DNA of 64,000 bases, from NCBI GenBank assembly GCA_010015745.1, contig ML978206.1, positions 159,895-223,894 of the forward strand. Reading direction: 5' to 3'. The position numbers were made by a program, and so were the translations under genes. This document shows positions 1-11,485 of this stretch, piece by piece (the first letter of the stretch is position 1; each line of letters begins with the position of its first letter). Origin of the DNA: Setomelanomma holmii (lineage: Eukaryota > Ascomycota > Dothideomycetes > Pleosporales > Phaeosphaeriaceae). The notes under the pieces are model-generated. The model worked only from the letters and a program-made list of their open reading frames with translations. It was not told the DNA's origin and ran no database searches.

Positions 1-1385
1 ACGCCGCTCTTGCGCTACAAAATTCTGTCGTTCACTGATGAACTATGCCGTTGTGTAAGGCAGTATCTTCTACATGCGGCGGGAGCTGACATGTCGAGGC
101 ACAACGAAATCCCAAGGAGCTTATTGTGCAACAACAAGGGGCTGATATGATGCCTTTTGCTTGTACCACCTACCTGCAGCCGGCACTTGAGCACTTTGAA
201 AGTCGCGTTCCTGCAAAGCGGGCCTTGCAGTGGCCCCAGTTCTGCTGCATCATTTACCCGTTTATTCGCTGAGACAGCCAATGAGATGCTAGCATCACAA
301 CCCCTGCAATGTTTATATTACCTTCCGTCGACCTGTCGGGCTGCAGCTCTGATGCGCACTGGCTTGTGCAACGGTGCACTCGAGCATTTAGGATCCTTGT
401 CTCCGCTACCTTCAGCCACTAACGATTGTGCAGACGCTGTCTTTCAGTAGCAAACACCCATGTCCTTCTTGCGTGCAGCGAGCCCTGTCCCTGCTCATTC
501 TGGATGTCACTAACCTTGGTGGACCGCGCTGAGCACTATCCATCTCCCTCCACAAGCTCGCCGACGACTGTGTACGCTCGCCACGCACGTACATAGTGTG
601 GTCCCTACGCTTGCTGACACCATGCTTTCTCCAAAAGCCTCATCACCCCAGGTCCACGACATTCGCCACGAGACACAACGACGTCCATCACAGATTGCTC
701 CATCATCTTACTTGAGGATTGAGGGAAGCCTCTTGAGTGCCTTGGATTCTTCCATATACCATCCGTGCCACTATTCAACCCAACTCTCACTATTAGCCGA
801 CGCGTACACCTCGCTTCTCTGACGAGTGCAACACATCCTCGTCAGATTACTACACCAACATACGGCATCCATTTATTTCAGCCGTTGCTATAGGACACTG
901 TGCAGTGTCGCGTCCGTGAACCACGACTTCCGTGGTCTCGTCTTTTCTGCAGGCAGGTCAATCATCTTACCAGGTGCGCATAGAACATTTCGCATGTCAT
1001 AGCAATTCGCCGTCCCCTTGCGGAAAATTTGCCATTCGCGTCTTTCATGCCTTCTTTTTCCCTCACCTTGTCGCTTTCCCGTCAACCCTGCTTGTTCACT
1101 CTCAGGTCCCGAGGCTGCATAGAAATCTCGCGCAAGGGCCACTACTGACATATCCGTCATTAGTTCCACACCGACCGTGACTCTTATAACATCCGAGCTA
1201 GCGTGCGCGACAGGATTCCCCAAGATATTGTGCTTGTCGATTCCTTCTCGGACATCTCGATGGTCGCGAGGAACATCATTTCTGCCGGCCAGTCGCGGGT
1301 CCTTGCATGCTATATACAAGCATTGCCCGACATTCCAGCTCAGCTCTAGGCCAATACTCCCGGAGTTATTGATAGCTGAAAAGCG
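1..1385. other. Upstream non-coding region
   Basis: No convincing gene. Short open frames occur on both strands, but none shows a recognisable domain or continuous protein-like composition. The largest, on the minus strand at 888-1400, overlaps the start of the CRIB gene and looks like chance. The right part is presumably the promoter and 5' leader of the CRIB-domain gene that starts at 1386. Confidence 0.4.
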
Positions 1386-4046
1386 ATGTTCGTGTCTCAT
1401 AAGAGTGACGCCTCACCACAATCCGGCCAAACGTCTATGGAATTCCCGGTCGGTGCTGTTCCTCCTGCTTCATCCTCGGATCCCTGGAACGCTCAAAGCC
1501 TTGACGACTCCACTAATGGCGCAACACAATTGCCTGAACAAAGGCACAGGGCTTACTCAGGGAAACGAATCTCTGTGTTTAATTTGAGAGCTAGGAGCAA
1601 CACTGCGACAAGCACAATCTCTTCATTCACGTCTCTCAGTCCTTCTAGCATGGCTCGAGGGGAAGCACCGCGACCTGGGTCGCCCTTTGTCTTCCTTCCA
1701 GAGGGGTCTCATGGCCCTGTAGAGCAATCTGGGTATCGCAAGTCTCTGTTTCGTGGGATGAAAGGAAAGAGATTAAGCGAATCGGTGTCGTCCAGCATGA
1801 TTGTGACTGAGTTTCAAGAGATGGACGTTGGCGACAAAAGGACGTCGGTGTTGCGGAAGGCTAAGAGGCGAAACAATCAATCCGAGGCTCCCTGTAAGTG
1901 CCATATATACGGGTCAAACACGCGTCAGGGCTCGCTGACAGTCATAGCTCAAAGTCTTAAAAGTCGTATCTCCAGTCCTTTCGGATTCCAACACCTCACG
2001 CACACCGATCGACACAACTTTGCCGCCGTTGCGCAGACCTCTGGTGACAAGCTGGCTCCTGGATTTCGAGAAGTGCACTCGTCACAACAGCCTGGAGACG
2101 ATCCGTCCGGATCAGGAGGGAGCGATCTGCACTTTGACAATTTCTCTTCTGACAATTTGTTGGCTCAAGGACATCGATCACCAACTTCAATGAGCTTTGG
2201 ATCGCCGCCACAAAGCCCAGAAAGAAATCGCAGATTGCAACAGGCGGACTCAGCCCCGCATGGACAAGCGTCGAGACCAGCTCTTCGCTTGACTAGATCC
2301 GTTGAAAGTTTTAGCCAACCAGGCGTCTTGCATCGCAACCACCGGCACTCACAGTCAGTTGTAGCGCCTCCTCGGTTGTTGTCGCTTCAATCTCTAGCAT
2401 CCATTAACGACGTGCCCGAAGAATTCCCGCCACAGAGGCAGAACAGACAACCAAATGGGAGATCGCGGTCGAAACGAGAGTCCGGGATTTGGGATTCTTT
2501 CTCGCTGGCCGCTGCAGCTACTGAGCCTCACTTGCCTGGTATCAGGGACGACTCGATATATGTTGGCCACGCGCTCACGACACCTGACGATACCGCCATA
2601 CAAGCTATGACACCGCCTTTTAGCCCCAGTCTCGATGATGTTGCAGAGGAACCCGAACGATATGTTCGTCCTAGACCTGCGCCTGCACCACCATTGAGAA
2701 GTCCCACGACGCCTGGATCGCCAAGTTTCGATTCCACTATTTTCAATCATCAACGGTCACCTAACGCGAGGTCTCGAAGTCGGGGTAACTCGCATTCGTC
2801 ACCACGCTCATTCAGTCAGAGGCCACTCCATTCTCGCCCTTCATCGCAGATGTCCGACACTCTGGGTTCATCAGATCTGGTTCGAAGAGCGTCTGTCCGA
2901 AGGCCTTCCGCCAATCGAAGAAAGTCCAACACTTGGCGCGCACCAGAAGAGTCATGGGAAGAAGACATCGATTATATTTACGAACATGCTCTGGAGGCAG
3001 ACTGTGACTTTGATTGGGATCGCGCATCCGAAGAAGAGACCAGCAACAGCCCGCAAAGAAGTGCATCAGGACGCCAAGCCAGTCAACGACCTGCGCAGAC
3101 GCTACAAGCGCCCTTCAACCCTCCGGCTCGACACCAGTCGAGTGACTTTCGCGCGTCGCTGCTAGTGCCTAGCGCCGTTAGAACCCCCGATTTAGAGCCT
3201 GCCTCCGCTACATCTGCATCCACTATGGAAGCGGCTCTTAAAACCCCCAATGATCCTTTCCATCGTAGCTCGGTCAATAGCATGGGTGGTTTCATCGATC
3301 CCTCTCTACTCGTCCCACAGGACTACAAGGAAGACCGAGAGCATATGTACGAGGACTTACTGAATGACTACGAAGATTCAGAGCGTCATTTTCCTATGCT
3401 TGATCCACGACATAGTTCCACCAGCTCTGCTCGTAGTAGACGAAGCTCTTACGACAGCAGCCTCATCTCCTCCGCTCAGAGCTCCGGTCTTTGGAGTTCT
3501 CCTGTTCGTCGCTCCGCAAGTTCTGCTGGAAGCGTACCCGACCTCGTACCTTCCCGACGTACTCGGCGTGATCTCAGTTTCAGTCTGGTAGTAGACCAGA
3601 TGTCTGAGTCAATCGCGTCTCTGTCGCATCTCGACGAGGAGAAGGAGGATGATGATGTAACACCACCCGGACGTGTGCTTGAGAATCGCACCTTCTTCCC
3701 ATCTGATGACGAAGAAAAAGAGTCAGACACGCAGAAGACATCAATCGAAGATGAACTCCGGGCATCTCTTGAGCTCGCGTGCCGTGGTTCGCAGCGCGAG
3801 AGCGAGAAGGCACACTCGTCCAACGTCGCTCACAACAATTCACAGTGCTCAACGCACGCACCTACACGTCATCGAAAGCAGGCCATGTCCGACGGGGCCG
3901 CAAAGCTTCTTGATCAAATTTCAGCCACATCTGAGACTCAGCATAAGCCGTCCCGCAACCGGGCCGCGACCACGTCCGCAAGGTCGCCCATGTTGAGCTT
4001 GTTTCCCGCACCACCTCGCAATTCGCCCACGCCAAACAGGATGTAA
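1386..4046 (+). CDS. CRIB-domain protein, putative Cdc42/Rac effector
   Basis: Predicted to bind GTP-loaded Rho-family GTPases (Cdc42/Rac) and so act in polarity or cytoskeletal signalling. The first exon ends at 1893. A 54-nt intron (1894-1947, GTAAGT...CTGAC...CATAG) precedes the second exon, giving 868 residues. After splicing, residues about 177-192 read ISSPFGFQHLTHTDRH, which fits the CRIB consensus I-S-x-P-x-x-F-x-H-x-x-H. Upstream is a basic stretch (RKSLFRGMKGKR). The remaining ~670 residues are Ser/Pro/Arg-rich and look disordered, with several acidic patches, as in filamentous-fungal CRIB proteins. The intron is a multiple of three with no stop inside, so retention adds 18 residues just before the motif. 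The start is the first ATG of the long frame; the ATG at 1437 is an alternative. The CRIB call comes from the motif; the cellular role is inferred. Confidence 0.75.
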   Translation: MFVSHKSDASPQSGQTSMEFPVGAVPPASSSDPWNAQSLDDSTNGATQLPEQRHRAYSGKRISVFNLRARSNTATSTISSFTSLSPSSMARGEAPRPGSPFVFLPEGSHGPVEQSGYRKSLFRGMKGKRLSESVSSSMIVTEFQEMDVGDKRTSVLRKAKRRNNQSEAPCKCHIYGSNTRQGSLTVIAQSLKSRISSPFGFQHLTHTDRHNFAAVAQTSGDKLAPGFREVHSSQQPGDDPSGSGGSDLHFDNFSSDNLLAQGHRSPTSMSFGSPPQSPERNRRLQQADSAPHGQASRPALRLTRSVESFSQPGVLHRNHRHSQSVVAPPRLLSLQSLASINDVPEEFPPQRQNRQPNGRSRSKRESGIWDSFSLAAAATEPHLPGIRDDSIYVGHALTTPDDTAIQAMTPPFSPSLDDVAEEPERYVRPRPAPAPPLRSPTTPGSPSFDSTIFNHQRSPNARSRSRGNSHSSPRSFSQRPLHSRPSSQMSDTLGSSDLVRRASVRRPSANRRKSNTWRAPEESWEEDIDYIYEHALEADCDFDWDRASEEETSNSPQRSASGRQASQRPAQTLQAPFNPPARHQSSDFRASLLVPSAVRTPDLEPASATSASTMEAALKTPNDPFHRSSVNSMGGFIDPSLLVPQDYKEDREHMYEDLLNDYEDSERHFPMLDPRHSSTSSARSRRSSYDSSLISSAQSSGLWSSPVRRSASSAGSVPDLVPSRRTRRDLSFSLVVDQMSESIASLSHLDEEKEDDDVTPPGRVLENRTFFPSDDEEKESDTQKTSIEDELRASLELACRGSQRESEKAHSSNVAHNNSQCSTHAPTRHRKQAMSDGAAKLLDQISATSETQHKPSRNRAATTSARSPMLSLFPAPPRNSPTPNRM

Positions 4047-6261
4047 TAGTTCGTCCTACATCTGGCCATTGGGTCAAATCCATTCTTCAATCGGAATATG
4101 GCTGGACCATGCCTCGACATACACAATCACGATAAATGCTACATATCTTCGGTGTACATATTCACGATTCACGCGTTTTCCGAACAGCGCTAGCCGCTCC
4201 TCAACCTTGATCTAATTGTCCTTTCGATAGAAGAAAAAGCACCGCATGGGAGTTCATATTTCATACACGTTGTCTAGTTCTATTTTCATTGTTTGGCTAT
4301 CTCCTTTCACATCTCGAGCAGCTTTTGCACTCTTAGAATCTCCCTATAGACGTCCGCTCTACCCGGCCCAAACATTTCCTTTGTCAACAAGGTGGCTAGT
4401 GGAGCCCGGTGTGCAGGAGTCGCAGGAAAACCTTGGTGCCTAATGACTTTGGGGTTTTTAGGGAAGGATGGTGGAGCTGGGGCTTGCCCTCCTCGCAGGA
4501 CAGTTGCTTTGCAGTCATACTCAGAAAAAGTAATCACAATGTTTACTTACACATACCACCAGACTTTGCACGATCTTCCACTATCTTGTGCCCCTTTGTG
4601 CTCTCTAATCGAACAACTCACCTTACACACTCGCTACACCTTCCCTCCCACGTACTTGACAACGCGCACGTTCATCTCACCTGCTGCACCACGATCGCGT
4701 GCAACACACGCCTCGCGCCACGCTTTCATCATCCGACGCCACGCGCTATGATCCCCACGGCCCCTACCGCCCCTTGCGCACCACTTGCACCTTCAATCTC
4801 GCGCCTCGCGCATGCTTCGCGGCAGCCGGCTCCACGTGCCCGTTCTCCTGATTGGCGCGCACGTGCGTCGACGCTAGTGTTACAGATCTGCGACACGAGC
4901 TCGATCGCTACCTCGGGACGTTTTGGCGAAAATGAGATGATGGAAATGATGGGAACGAGAAGGACTGTGGCTGGTCACGTCGTGGCTTGATGTAAGTGTG
5001 CTGATGAAGTGGTTCTCGACTTTTGAGACGGGATGGGTGTTGTTGGACTCGGCACGAATTAAGAACGTGTCTGTGTTGGTAAAGTCCAGATCGAACGATC
5101 GGCGGAAACTCGTCGATATGAGCGGTGGAGGAGCACAACTTCATGTTGATCATTCGATGGGGCACAAAGCATGTTGTGCCTTGTTATCCATGTCGCGAAG
5201 CCGATTGCAAGTGTTCTGCTGAAGCAGTCTTTTGATGAGTGACTACTGCACGCGAACATGATGCAGGTGTCTTTCTGCCATATTGCAGCGTGTGTTGATG
5301 CACATAATTGACACGACGCGCGAGCGCGATCATAACAGCACAGTCCGCGTGAGTTTCGCGTCTTGTGTTGTTTCTATCCTTGTCGAAGATGCATACTTCC
5401 ATGTGCACTCGGCATTCCCTTCCAAGTGAGGGTGAGGCAACAAGTCGGACCGTGCGACTAGTATACAATCGCACTCGCAATAATTGCGGCCGTGCTGAGC
5501 GAACAAGGCGGCACTGTGGACCAGCGCTTAAAATAGAATCCAGGGAAGCGAAGTAAAGCATTATCCAGTTTGAAAAAAGGTATACGTGCCATCATATGAT
5601 AACACGAGTTCCGTAAAAGGAAGCACCCCAGATCTGTATAATCATGGATCATTGGTATATCAACGTGTCTGGACTGCCGACGCCGGTCCTGAATATCCAT
5701 CTACCCTACGCGTCTAATGCATACGGCTACGCATGCCCCTACCGTGCGCAATATAGCTATGCCGCGCTAGCCCAGTGCAATAAGTGCAGGGCAACGAAGA
5801 AGGATCGCCCGGGAAAGACCTTGAAGCTGTGGTCCTGCACGTTAAGTCAAGGAACAGCACGATTTACATGACGGGGCCGTTATGTGTCAAATTCTGGAGC
5901 CGTTGGAAGGGATTCGCTTGCCGGACAATGTGTATATATGCCATGGCATGGCGGCTTACCGAGTCCATTCTGCTGATGCTGCATGCCAATTAGATATCCG
6001 GGCCTTGCGGTGAGGCGAAGGGAACTCGTCGGTGCAGGCGCTGCGGCTGAGAATGACGGATAGATTATAATTTCCATGCGTTGAAGGAGGCAGAACGGTG
6101 ATATCGATGGGCGGATGTATGCGTGAAGACGAAATGGGATGTACATGATCGAGTTGAGAAGTAATTCAGAAGCGAGATGCTCGTGTTAAGCTGGGTATAC
6201 TCAGCCTGAATGACTTGGACAGCCTCGCGAAGGACATGGAAACGCCACACATGCGAGCTGT
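4047..6261. other. Gene-free region between CRIB gene and HisRS pseudogene
   Basis: No supported gene. Around 4570-4880 the plus strand is pyrimidine-rich and contains a CACGTG palindrome near 4835, but no downstream coding frame is convincing. An open frame at 4409-4990 has low-complexity Pro/Ala/Thr/His composition and no recognisable domain. No tRNA could be picked out by eye. Confidence 0.35.
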
Positions 6262-7590
6262 TCAGGCTATGATGCGTAGTCGTTTGCTTACTTCTTCTAG
6301 AAGGTGTGCACGTTCAACCTCATCTCCCACATCCAGATTCTTCGCTGGTAGAGACAGGATCTTGCAGCGCACGTTGCAAGGACCAGATGTATCGTCTTGA
6401 AGGAGAATGGCCAGAGCGGCACCATTGCTTTCAGCCAGTTCAAGCTGCTTCCTTGGTCTTCTCCTCGACAAGCCTGTCGCTTCCGTAGGCTACGAGCCAC
6501 ACGTCAATCCTCTTGGGGCTCGCCTCGTCTGAACGAGCTTTGAGCATGGTCAGGATGCGGTCGATGCTAAAAGATATGCTTACGCAAGGGATATCTCGCC
6601 GGCTGAACATGCCCACAAGATTGTCGTATCTTCCCCCGGCGGCAACACTGCCAACCTTAAAGGAAGTATCTTTTGGAACGACTTCGTAGATCAAGCCTGT
6701 GTAGTAGTCGAGTCCCCGCGCTAGTGCTAGGTCGAACTGAACGTACTTCACGACATCAGAGGCAGTCAGATATCGCAAAAGTAGGACCATCTCTTCTACA
6801 CCTTTCTTGATCTGCTCATTCTGCGAGACTATCTCGTCAGAGCGTAAGAACTTAAGCACTGCTGAGAAACTCGACGCCTTGTCTTGTAGGACATACACGC
6901 CGATTCTGTCTGCGGCTTGGGCTGCAAGGCCCTTCTCCTCCATCTCTTTCTTCACTTCGCTCCATGACATCTTATCTAGCTTGTCAACTGCAGAGCTGAT
7001 TGAACGTACAAGCTCTGTAGGCACGCCGATGGCGGCAAAGATGCCGTCAAGGATCAGACGGTGATTGACCTTGATAGTCACGTCAAGTCCAAGTGCCTCA
7101 AAGACTTCGGCTGTAATGCACAGCACCTCGGAGTCTGGTATCATCAGGTCGAGTGCACCCGCATAATCAAAGTCGCACTGGTAGAACTCGCGCATGCGTC
7201 CGCGCTCTATTGCAGGTTGGTCTCTCCTGTATACCTTCCCGATCTGAAATCTCTTGATTCGGCGCATGTTATTCATGGCCAGCCAGCGCGCGAAAGGCAC
7301 CGTCAAGTCGTACCGGAGCGCGCACATCTCGCCGCCTTGATCTTCGAGGTCATAGATGCGTTTCGAGTCCTCGCCATACTTGTCAGTTAAGATGCTCTTG
7401 AGCTCGAAGACTGGCGTATCGATCTCGGTGGCATTGTGGAGTTTGAAAATGCTTCAGATTTTGGCAAAGACAGCCTCGCGTAGGGCGATGTCGTTGCTGA
7501 CCAGTCGCGTGTGCCCTTTGGCACTTTGATCTGCATGTTCGGCAATTCAGGTGTATTGAAACTTCTCGTAGGACGAGACCGGTTTTGTTG
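6262..7590 (-). pseudogene. Histidyl-tRNA synthetase, degenerate copy
   Basis: The middle is clearly class II HisRS: DLTVPFARWLA, RGRMREFYQCDFD and the HisA motif ARGLDYYTGLIYE, followed by AAGGRYDNLVG (exon body 6440-7327). Three disabling changes are visible. (1) After the N-terminal KVPKGTRDW (ATG at 7536) the frame shifts near 7493-7501. (2) In the resumed frame, an in-frame TGA lies at 7454-7456, in the helix that precedes the TPVFE segment. (3) The anticodon-binding domain loses roughly 25 codons after VEEK near 6450, and the tail resumes in another frame (PRKQLELAESNG to RLRIIA, stop at 6262). No intron of normal length repairs any of these. HisRS is essential and fungi normally use one gene for cytosol and mitochondria, so an intact copy must exist elsewhere if the sequence is right. 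Clustered sequencing errors are the main alternative. Confidence 0.75.
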
Positions 7591-8246
7591 TCTCAGATGT
7601 ATGTGGGACTCAAAATTTGCTTTTGTGCTTGAAGTAGTAGTGCGATGGAATCTAGGCAGCTGTGAGTCAAAGGCGTTCTAGTCAGCGGTCCTGCCTAAAG
7701 ATCGAATCACACAGCGCCATGTAGCGTTCTGAAATACCACCGTGAAGAGATTTGATTCCTCCGAAATGGCTAAGAAGAGAGAACGAAAAAGTGGAAAAAA
7801 AAAACTTTCTTGTGCGCAAACAGGATTATGCCTTTCAGAGTCGTTCGTATGACTTCCTTGCTCGACCTTGACCGTGCAAGCCTCGGATGCGTCGGAAAGA
7901 GGTAAGTCGAGCACGTAAGTGCAGTTAATACCACCTGAGACTGGCATGCAAATCGTCTGGGTGTTGAATGATTAGGGGTTGGTGGCGTGCGAACGTTCAT
8001 TGTCGCTGCCCAGCCAGCTAATCAGAACGCGTCGCCATCAGCGCATACGTCATCGTTGACTGCCAATCCTCACTTTGCCATCGCGACGCTATCACCGAAT
8101 GTACATCCTAGTCTCGTAGACTCCTCCTGTACCTACTCCGCCTCCGCGATATTCCACATTCCACACAGTGTTGTCTTATCGCGAACCGTACTGGTCCCAC
8201 TACCGCATTTTCCTGGTCCCCGAGCTCAACTTGGGAAGTCTTCACC
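7591..8246. promoter_or_regulatory. Divergent intergenic region
   Basis: Lies between the minus-strand HisRS remnant and the plus-strand PAF-AH-like gene. It includes an A-run near 7794-7803 and otherwise no recognisable element. It presumably holds the promoter of the gene starting at 8247. Confidence 0.35.
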
Positions 8247-9808
8247 ATGGTATTCGGCCTGCGGCCGTTGACGCCGCGACGCGTCATATTCTTCACATCA
8301 GCTACATTACTCTTCTGGATATTCGTCTTTAGCTTGACACCGATAATATCTCCGCTGCCGTCATACACTGGACCGCACGAAGTTGGTATTCTGGATGTTG
8401 AGACGGAAGTTGAAAAGCGGGTCATTCATGACGCGAAACTGAAAGAGACTGGAGAGAATGCATTCGAACTTCAAACTTTGGCGATCACATTGTACTACCC
8501 TTCTTCACTTCCGACTGCGCCACCGAGTAGACGACCATGGGCACGACCCTGGCTTCCACAGCCGATATCCTTGATTGGCATTGGATATGCTCGACTTGCT
8601 GGCGTTAAATTTCCTCCCTTACAACATCTATTCACATTCGGTCTCTGGCTCTTTGGATCAAGTACCGTGATTCCAGGTGTCGTTGACGCGCCGATTCTTT
8701 CTGGCGCCGAAAAGGTCTTGCTGGACGTAAGCGGTGGCGCTGCAGGCTTCGGCAAGATTCTAGAGGCAGCTGAGCATGAACACCAGGAGCTGAAGCGCGA
8801 CGAGCAACTCGGCAAGCTGCCCTGTGTAGTCTTCACACATGGCATGGCGGGTATGAGTCAAAGCTACTCACACTATCTCGGCAGTATCGCGAGTCACGGC
8901 TATGTCGTCGCCGCTGTCGAGCATCGTGACGGCAGTGGCCCTGGTACGATAATCCATCATCCAAATGGCACGGAGAGGAAAGTGTGGCACATGAAGCTAC
9001 AGGATCTTGAGTCGCATCCACCCATGACCGATCTAGATTTGAAGGAGGCACAACTCAACTTTCGCGAAGCTGAGATCAGCGAGACGATCAAGCTGTTCGC
9101 GCTGCTCAATGAGGGCGACGCTCTTATTGTCAATCTGAAGCCCGATTCGCCTCGCGAGTCCCTTCCCGGCTTCAAGCAACGTCTCGATCTATCCGCCGTT
9201 ACCGTCGCGGGCCACTCGTACGGCGCGACCGGCGCGATGCAAGCGCTCAAATCCGCCGGCACAGAAGCAATGCCTATCAACGCCGGCATCGCTCTGGATC
9301 CTGGAAAGGGTTCTGGACCCCTCAACAAAGACATCGACGTGCCCGTCTTGGTGTTTCACAGCGGCGAATGGACGGAGAAGCAAACTGATTTCTACGACCA
9401 AGGGAAACACTTCGACGTCGTGAGAAAGATCGTTTACAGCGTTAGGGAGGGATGGTTCATGACCTTAAGTAAGTATCAATCACTTGCGCATGGATGCTTC
9501 CCCCATTGCTAACACGTCCAGGCGGCTCTGCACACCCATCCATTACCGACGCGCCACTCATCATTCCCTGGATCATGAAGATGGTCACGGGCACTACGCT
9601 GGATTCTAGAATTGCTTTGCGAGAGTATGTCCACCCGTCGGTGCAATTTCTGGAATATCTGAAATCCGGAGAAAAGAAGGGCTTGCTGGCAAGTGAGGTT
9701 ACGAGCAAACATGGACCACTTGGCGATGCAGACAAGCGCGGGAAGGTCAAGGGCCAGTATGGCGCTGATTGGGAAGTGCATGTTGTGCCGGAGGGGAAGA
9801 AGGAGTAA
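8247..9808 (+). CDS. Platelet-activating-factor acetylhydrolase family lipase
   Basis: Likely serine hydrolase of the PAF-AH II/plasma type, cleaving short or oxidised acyl chains from phospholipids. Exon 1 is 8247-9468. A 53-nt intron (9469-9521, GTAAGT...GCTAAC...CCAG) joins to exon 2 at 9522-9808, restoring MTLSGSAHPSITD, for 502 residues. The nucleophile elbow GHSYG is at about residues 322-326. FTHGMAGMSQSYSHY upstream is the oxyanion-region HG motif, a candidate catalytic Asp is in ALDPGK, and the SGSAHPSITD segment after the splice carries the expected histidine context (H in SAHPSI). Residues about 14-36 form one hydrophobic segment after RRVIF, suggesting an N-terminal membrane anchor. 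The 3' end faces RPF1 at about 100 bases. Family call is confident; the substrate is not determined. Confidence 0.85.
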
Positions 9809-9911
9809 TTCACTGGTATCACTTGATACTCAAAAGCACATTCTTTGCAAGACCGTGTACAAGGCCATAGCAGCACGCCCCAACCACCCATCCAATAACC
9901 AGCACACCAGT

Positions 9912-11210
9912 CTACATGTTGAACCTCGTCCTCTTTTTCTCCATCCTGCCCTTCCATTCCCACTCCTGTCCACTGCGCCATTGCACTTCCCTATCAATCC
10001 TACGCAGCTTCAACGTCATCCTTGGGCCAATCTCCTGCATTCCGACTTTGACATCTTCGACTCCCTTCATCGGTTTCCCGTCATTCGCTAATATTGGCTT
10101 CTCGCTCTCGCGCTTGTCGCGGAATACATATCTGTGCCGGCGCACAAAGATGTAATCACGCTGATTGTGGAGTGTCAGGACTTGTCTGCCTTCTAGCTCT
10201 GGTACTGCGGGGAACAGGCCCTTGAAAAGATGTGCCGTCAGTATACCGAGTGGTGTTTTGAAGTTGTTTAGGATGAGTTCGGGGTAGTGGCCCGTGTCGT
10301 TTGCGTGGCGGGGAAGTTTCTTGCCATCAATCCAGTTTGTGACGGAGAAGTGGAAGTGTGGACCGGTTGGGAGGGTGATGATGTCCAGGCCGTCGGGCTT
10401 CTTCTCGTGCTCGGCTTGCATGAGCACAACGAGGGCTGTGTAGCCGCGGTTCGCGGCGAAGGCGGCGATTTCTCGTACGGAATACTTGTGTGCGTGTACG
10501 TGCGCCGTGCGCCGAATGTACTTGCTGTTGGGAAACAACGACGTCAAGACTTCGGCGTGAGCGTGTAGTGTGGAGTTTATGCTTGTTGTAATGAGGATTT
10601 TTGGTTCGGGAACGGGATTGAATATTGCTGGGAACTTTTGCTTGAGGAATTCGGGTGAGAGTTCGAGGTTGGTGGCGGTGGTTGTTGCGACGGAGCCAGA
10701 GGGACTTGCGGCGCGCTTCTTGGGTCGTGGTGGCGCATCTGAGTCTGATGCGTCGTCGTCGTCCGAGTCGACGTCCGAGTCTTCTGAAGAGGCGTCGAGC
10801 ATGCTGTCCGCATCGTCGTCGGCTTCCGAGTCGCTGTTTGCGCCTTGTTTCTCTAGCTTCTTTAGCTTCGCCAGCACGCCTTCTTCGCCGTCCTCAGTCT
10901 CTGCTTCTGCCGCTTCTTGTGCCAGTTTCCTCCGCTTCGCTAGCCGCTCCACGTCCACGGCCCAGCCTAGCGCATCCTCCTCGTCGCCCACTGGGTCGTT
11001 GTCCCACACCCGCTTGCTGTCGATTGTAACAGGAACATTGGTCGCATGTCGCTCTTCTCGCAACGACGGGTTCTTGTCCTCTTCTCGTTTCCGCCGGTGT
11101 CTTGCGTCTCTCTTCTCGGCTTCTCTTGTCTTCTTGATGTTGAGATACGCGGCTTGTCGACGGAGCTTGTTCTTGGGTTTGAAGCCCGAGGCGGTGTTGG
11201 TGGCCGCCAT
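9912..11210 (-). CDS. RPF1: Ribosome production factor 1, Brix-domain protein
   Basis: Nucleolar protein needed for 60S subunit assembly, through pre-27S rRNA processing. The single exon encodes 432 residues. The N-terminal ~70 residues are strongly basic (KPKNKLRRQAAYLNIKKTR). Residues ~110-165 are an Asp/Ser-rich acidic linker. The Brix domain follows (about 200-410), with PKILITTSINST at its start, LPTGPHFHFSVTNW in the middle and EIGPRMTLKLRRIDRE near the end. The protein is longer than the ~295-residue yeast Rpf1, mainly because of the acidic linker, which is common in filamentous fungi. It is divergent from GRS1 with about 275 bases between the two starts, so the promoter may be shared. 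Confidence 0.92.
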   Translation of the reverse strand: MAATNTASGFKPKNKLRRQAAYLNIKKTREAEKRDARHRRKREEDKNPSLREERHATNVPVTIDSKRVWDNDPVGDEEDALGWAVDVERLAKRRKLAQEAAEAETEDGEEGVLAKLKKLEKQGANSDSEADDDADSMLDASSEDSDVDSDDDDASDSDAPPRPKKRAASPSGSVATTTATNLELSPEFLKQKFPAIFNPVPEPKILITTSINSTLHAHAEVLTSLFPNSKYIRRTAHVHAHKYSVREIAAFAANRGYTALVVLMQAEHEKKPDGLDIITLPTGPHFHFSVTNWIDGKKLPRHANDTGHYPELILNNFKTPLGILTAHLFKGLFPAVPELEGRQVLTLHNQRDYIFVRRHRYVFRDKRESEKPILANDGKPMKGVEDVKVGMQEIGPRMTLKLRRIDREVQWRSGQEWEWKGRMEKKRTRFNM

Positions 11211-11485
11211 GCTATCTAGTGCTTCTACTTATGAGGAGGCGACTATGGGTAATTTGCCGGCGCAATTGTCGAGCGTTCAGCGTTCGGGTGGTATAGCACT
11301 TCGTCGACAAGTTTCCAAAACTTTTTGGTGGGACCCGGCGATTCCTTGCGCCGACAACTCTTGGCGCGTCTCATGCCAGTCACAGCTCGCAGAGTCATTG
11401 CGGTGACGCAGCTTCATCTGTACATATTGCATCCAGTCACTCTTTGAACGTTCCTCCTGTCCACTGCAGGAGATAAATCACGTGT

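Noticed and set aside
888..1400. 170-codon open frame on the minus strand
   Set aside because: It overlaps the CRIB gene start, has no domain and no codon or composition support.
4409..4990. 193-codon plus-strand open frame
   Set aside because: Low-complexity Pro/Ala/Thr/His composition in a C-rich region, without a recognisable domain.
10570..11406. Long Ser-rich frame antisense to RPF1
   Set aside because: It mirrors the acidic Asp/Ser linker of RPF1; the sense strand carries conserved Brix motifs.
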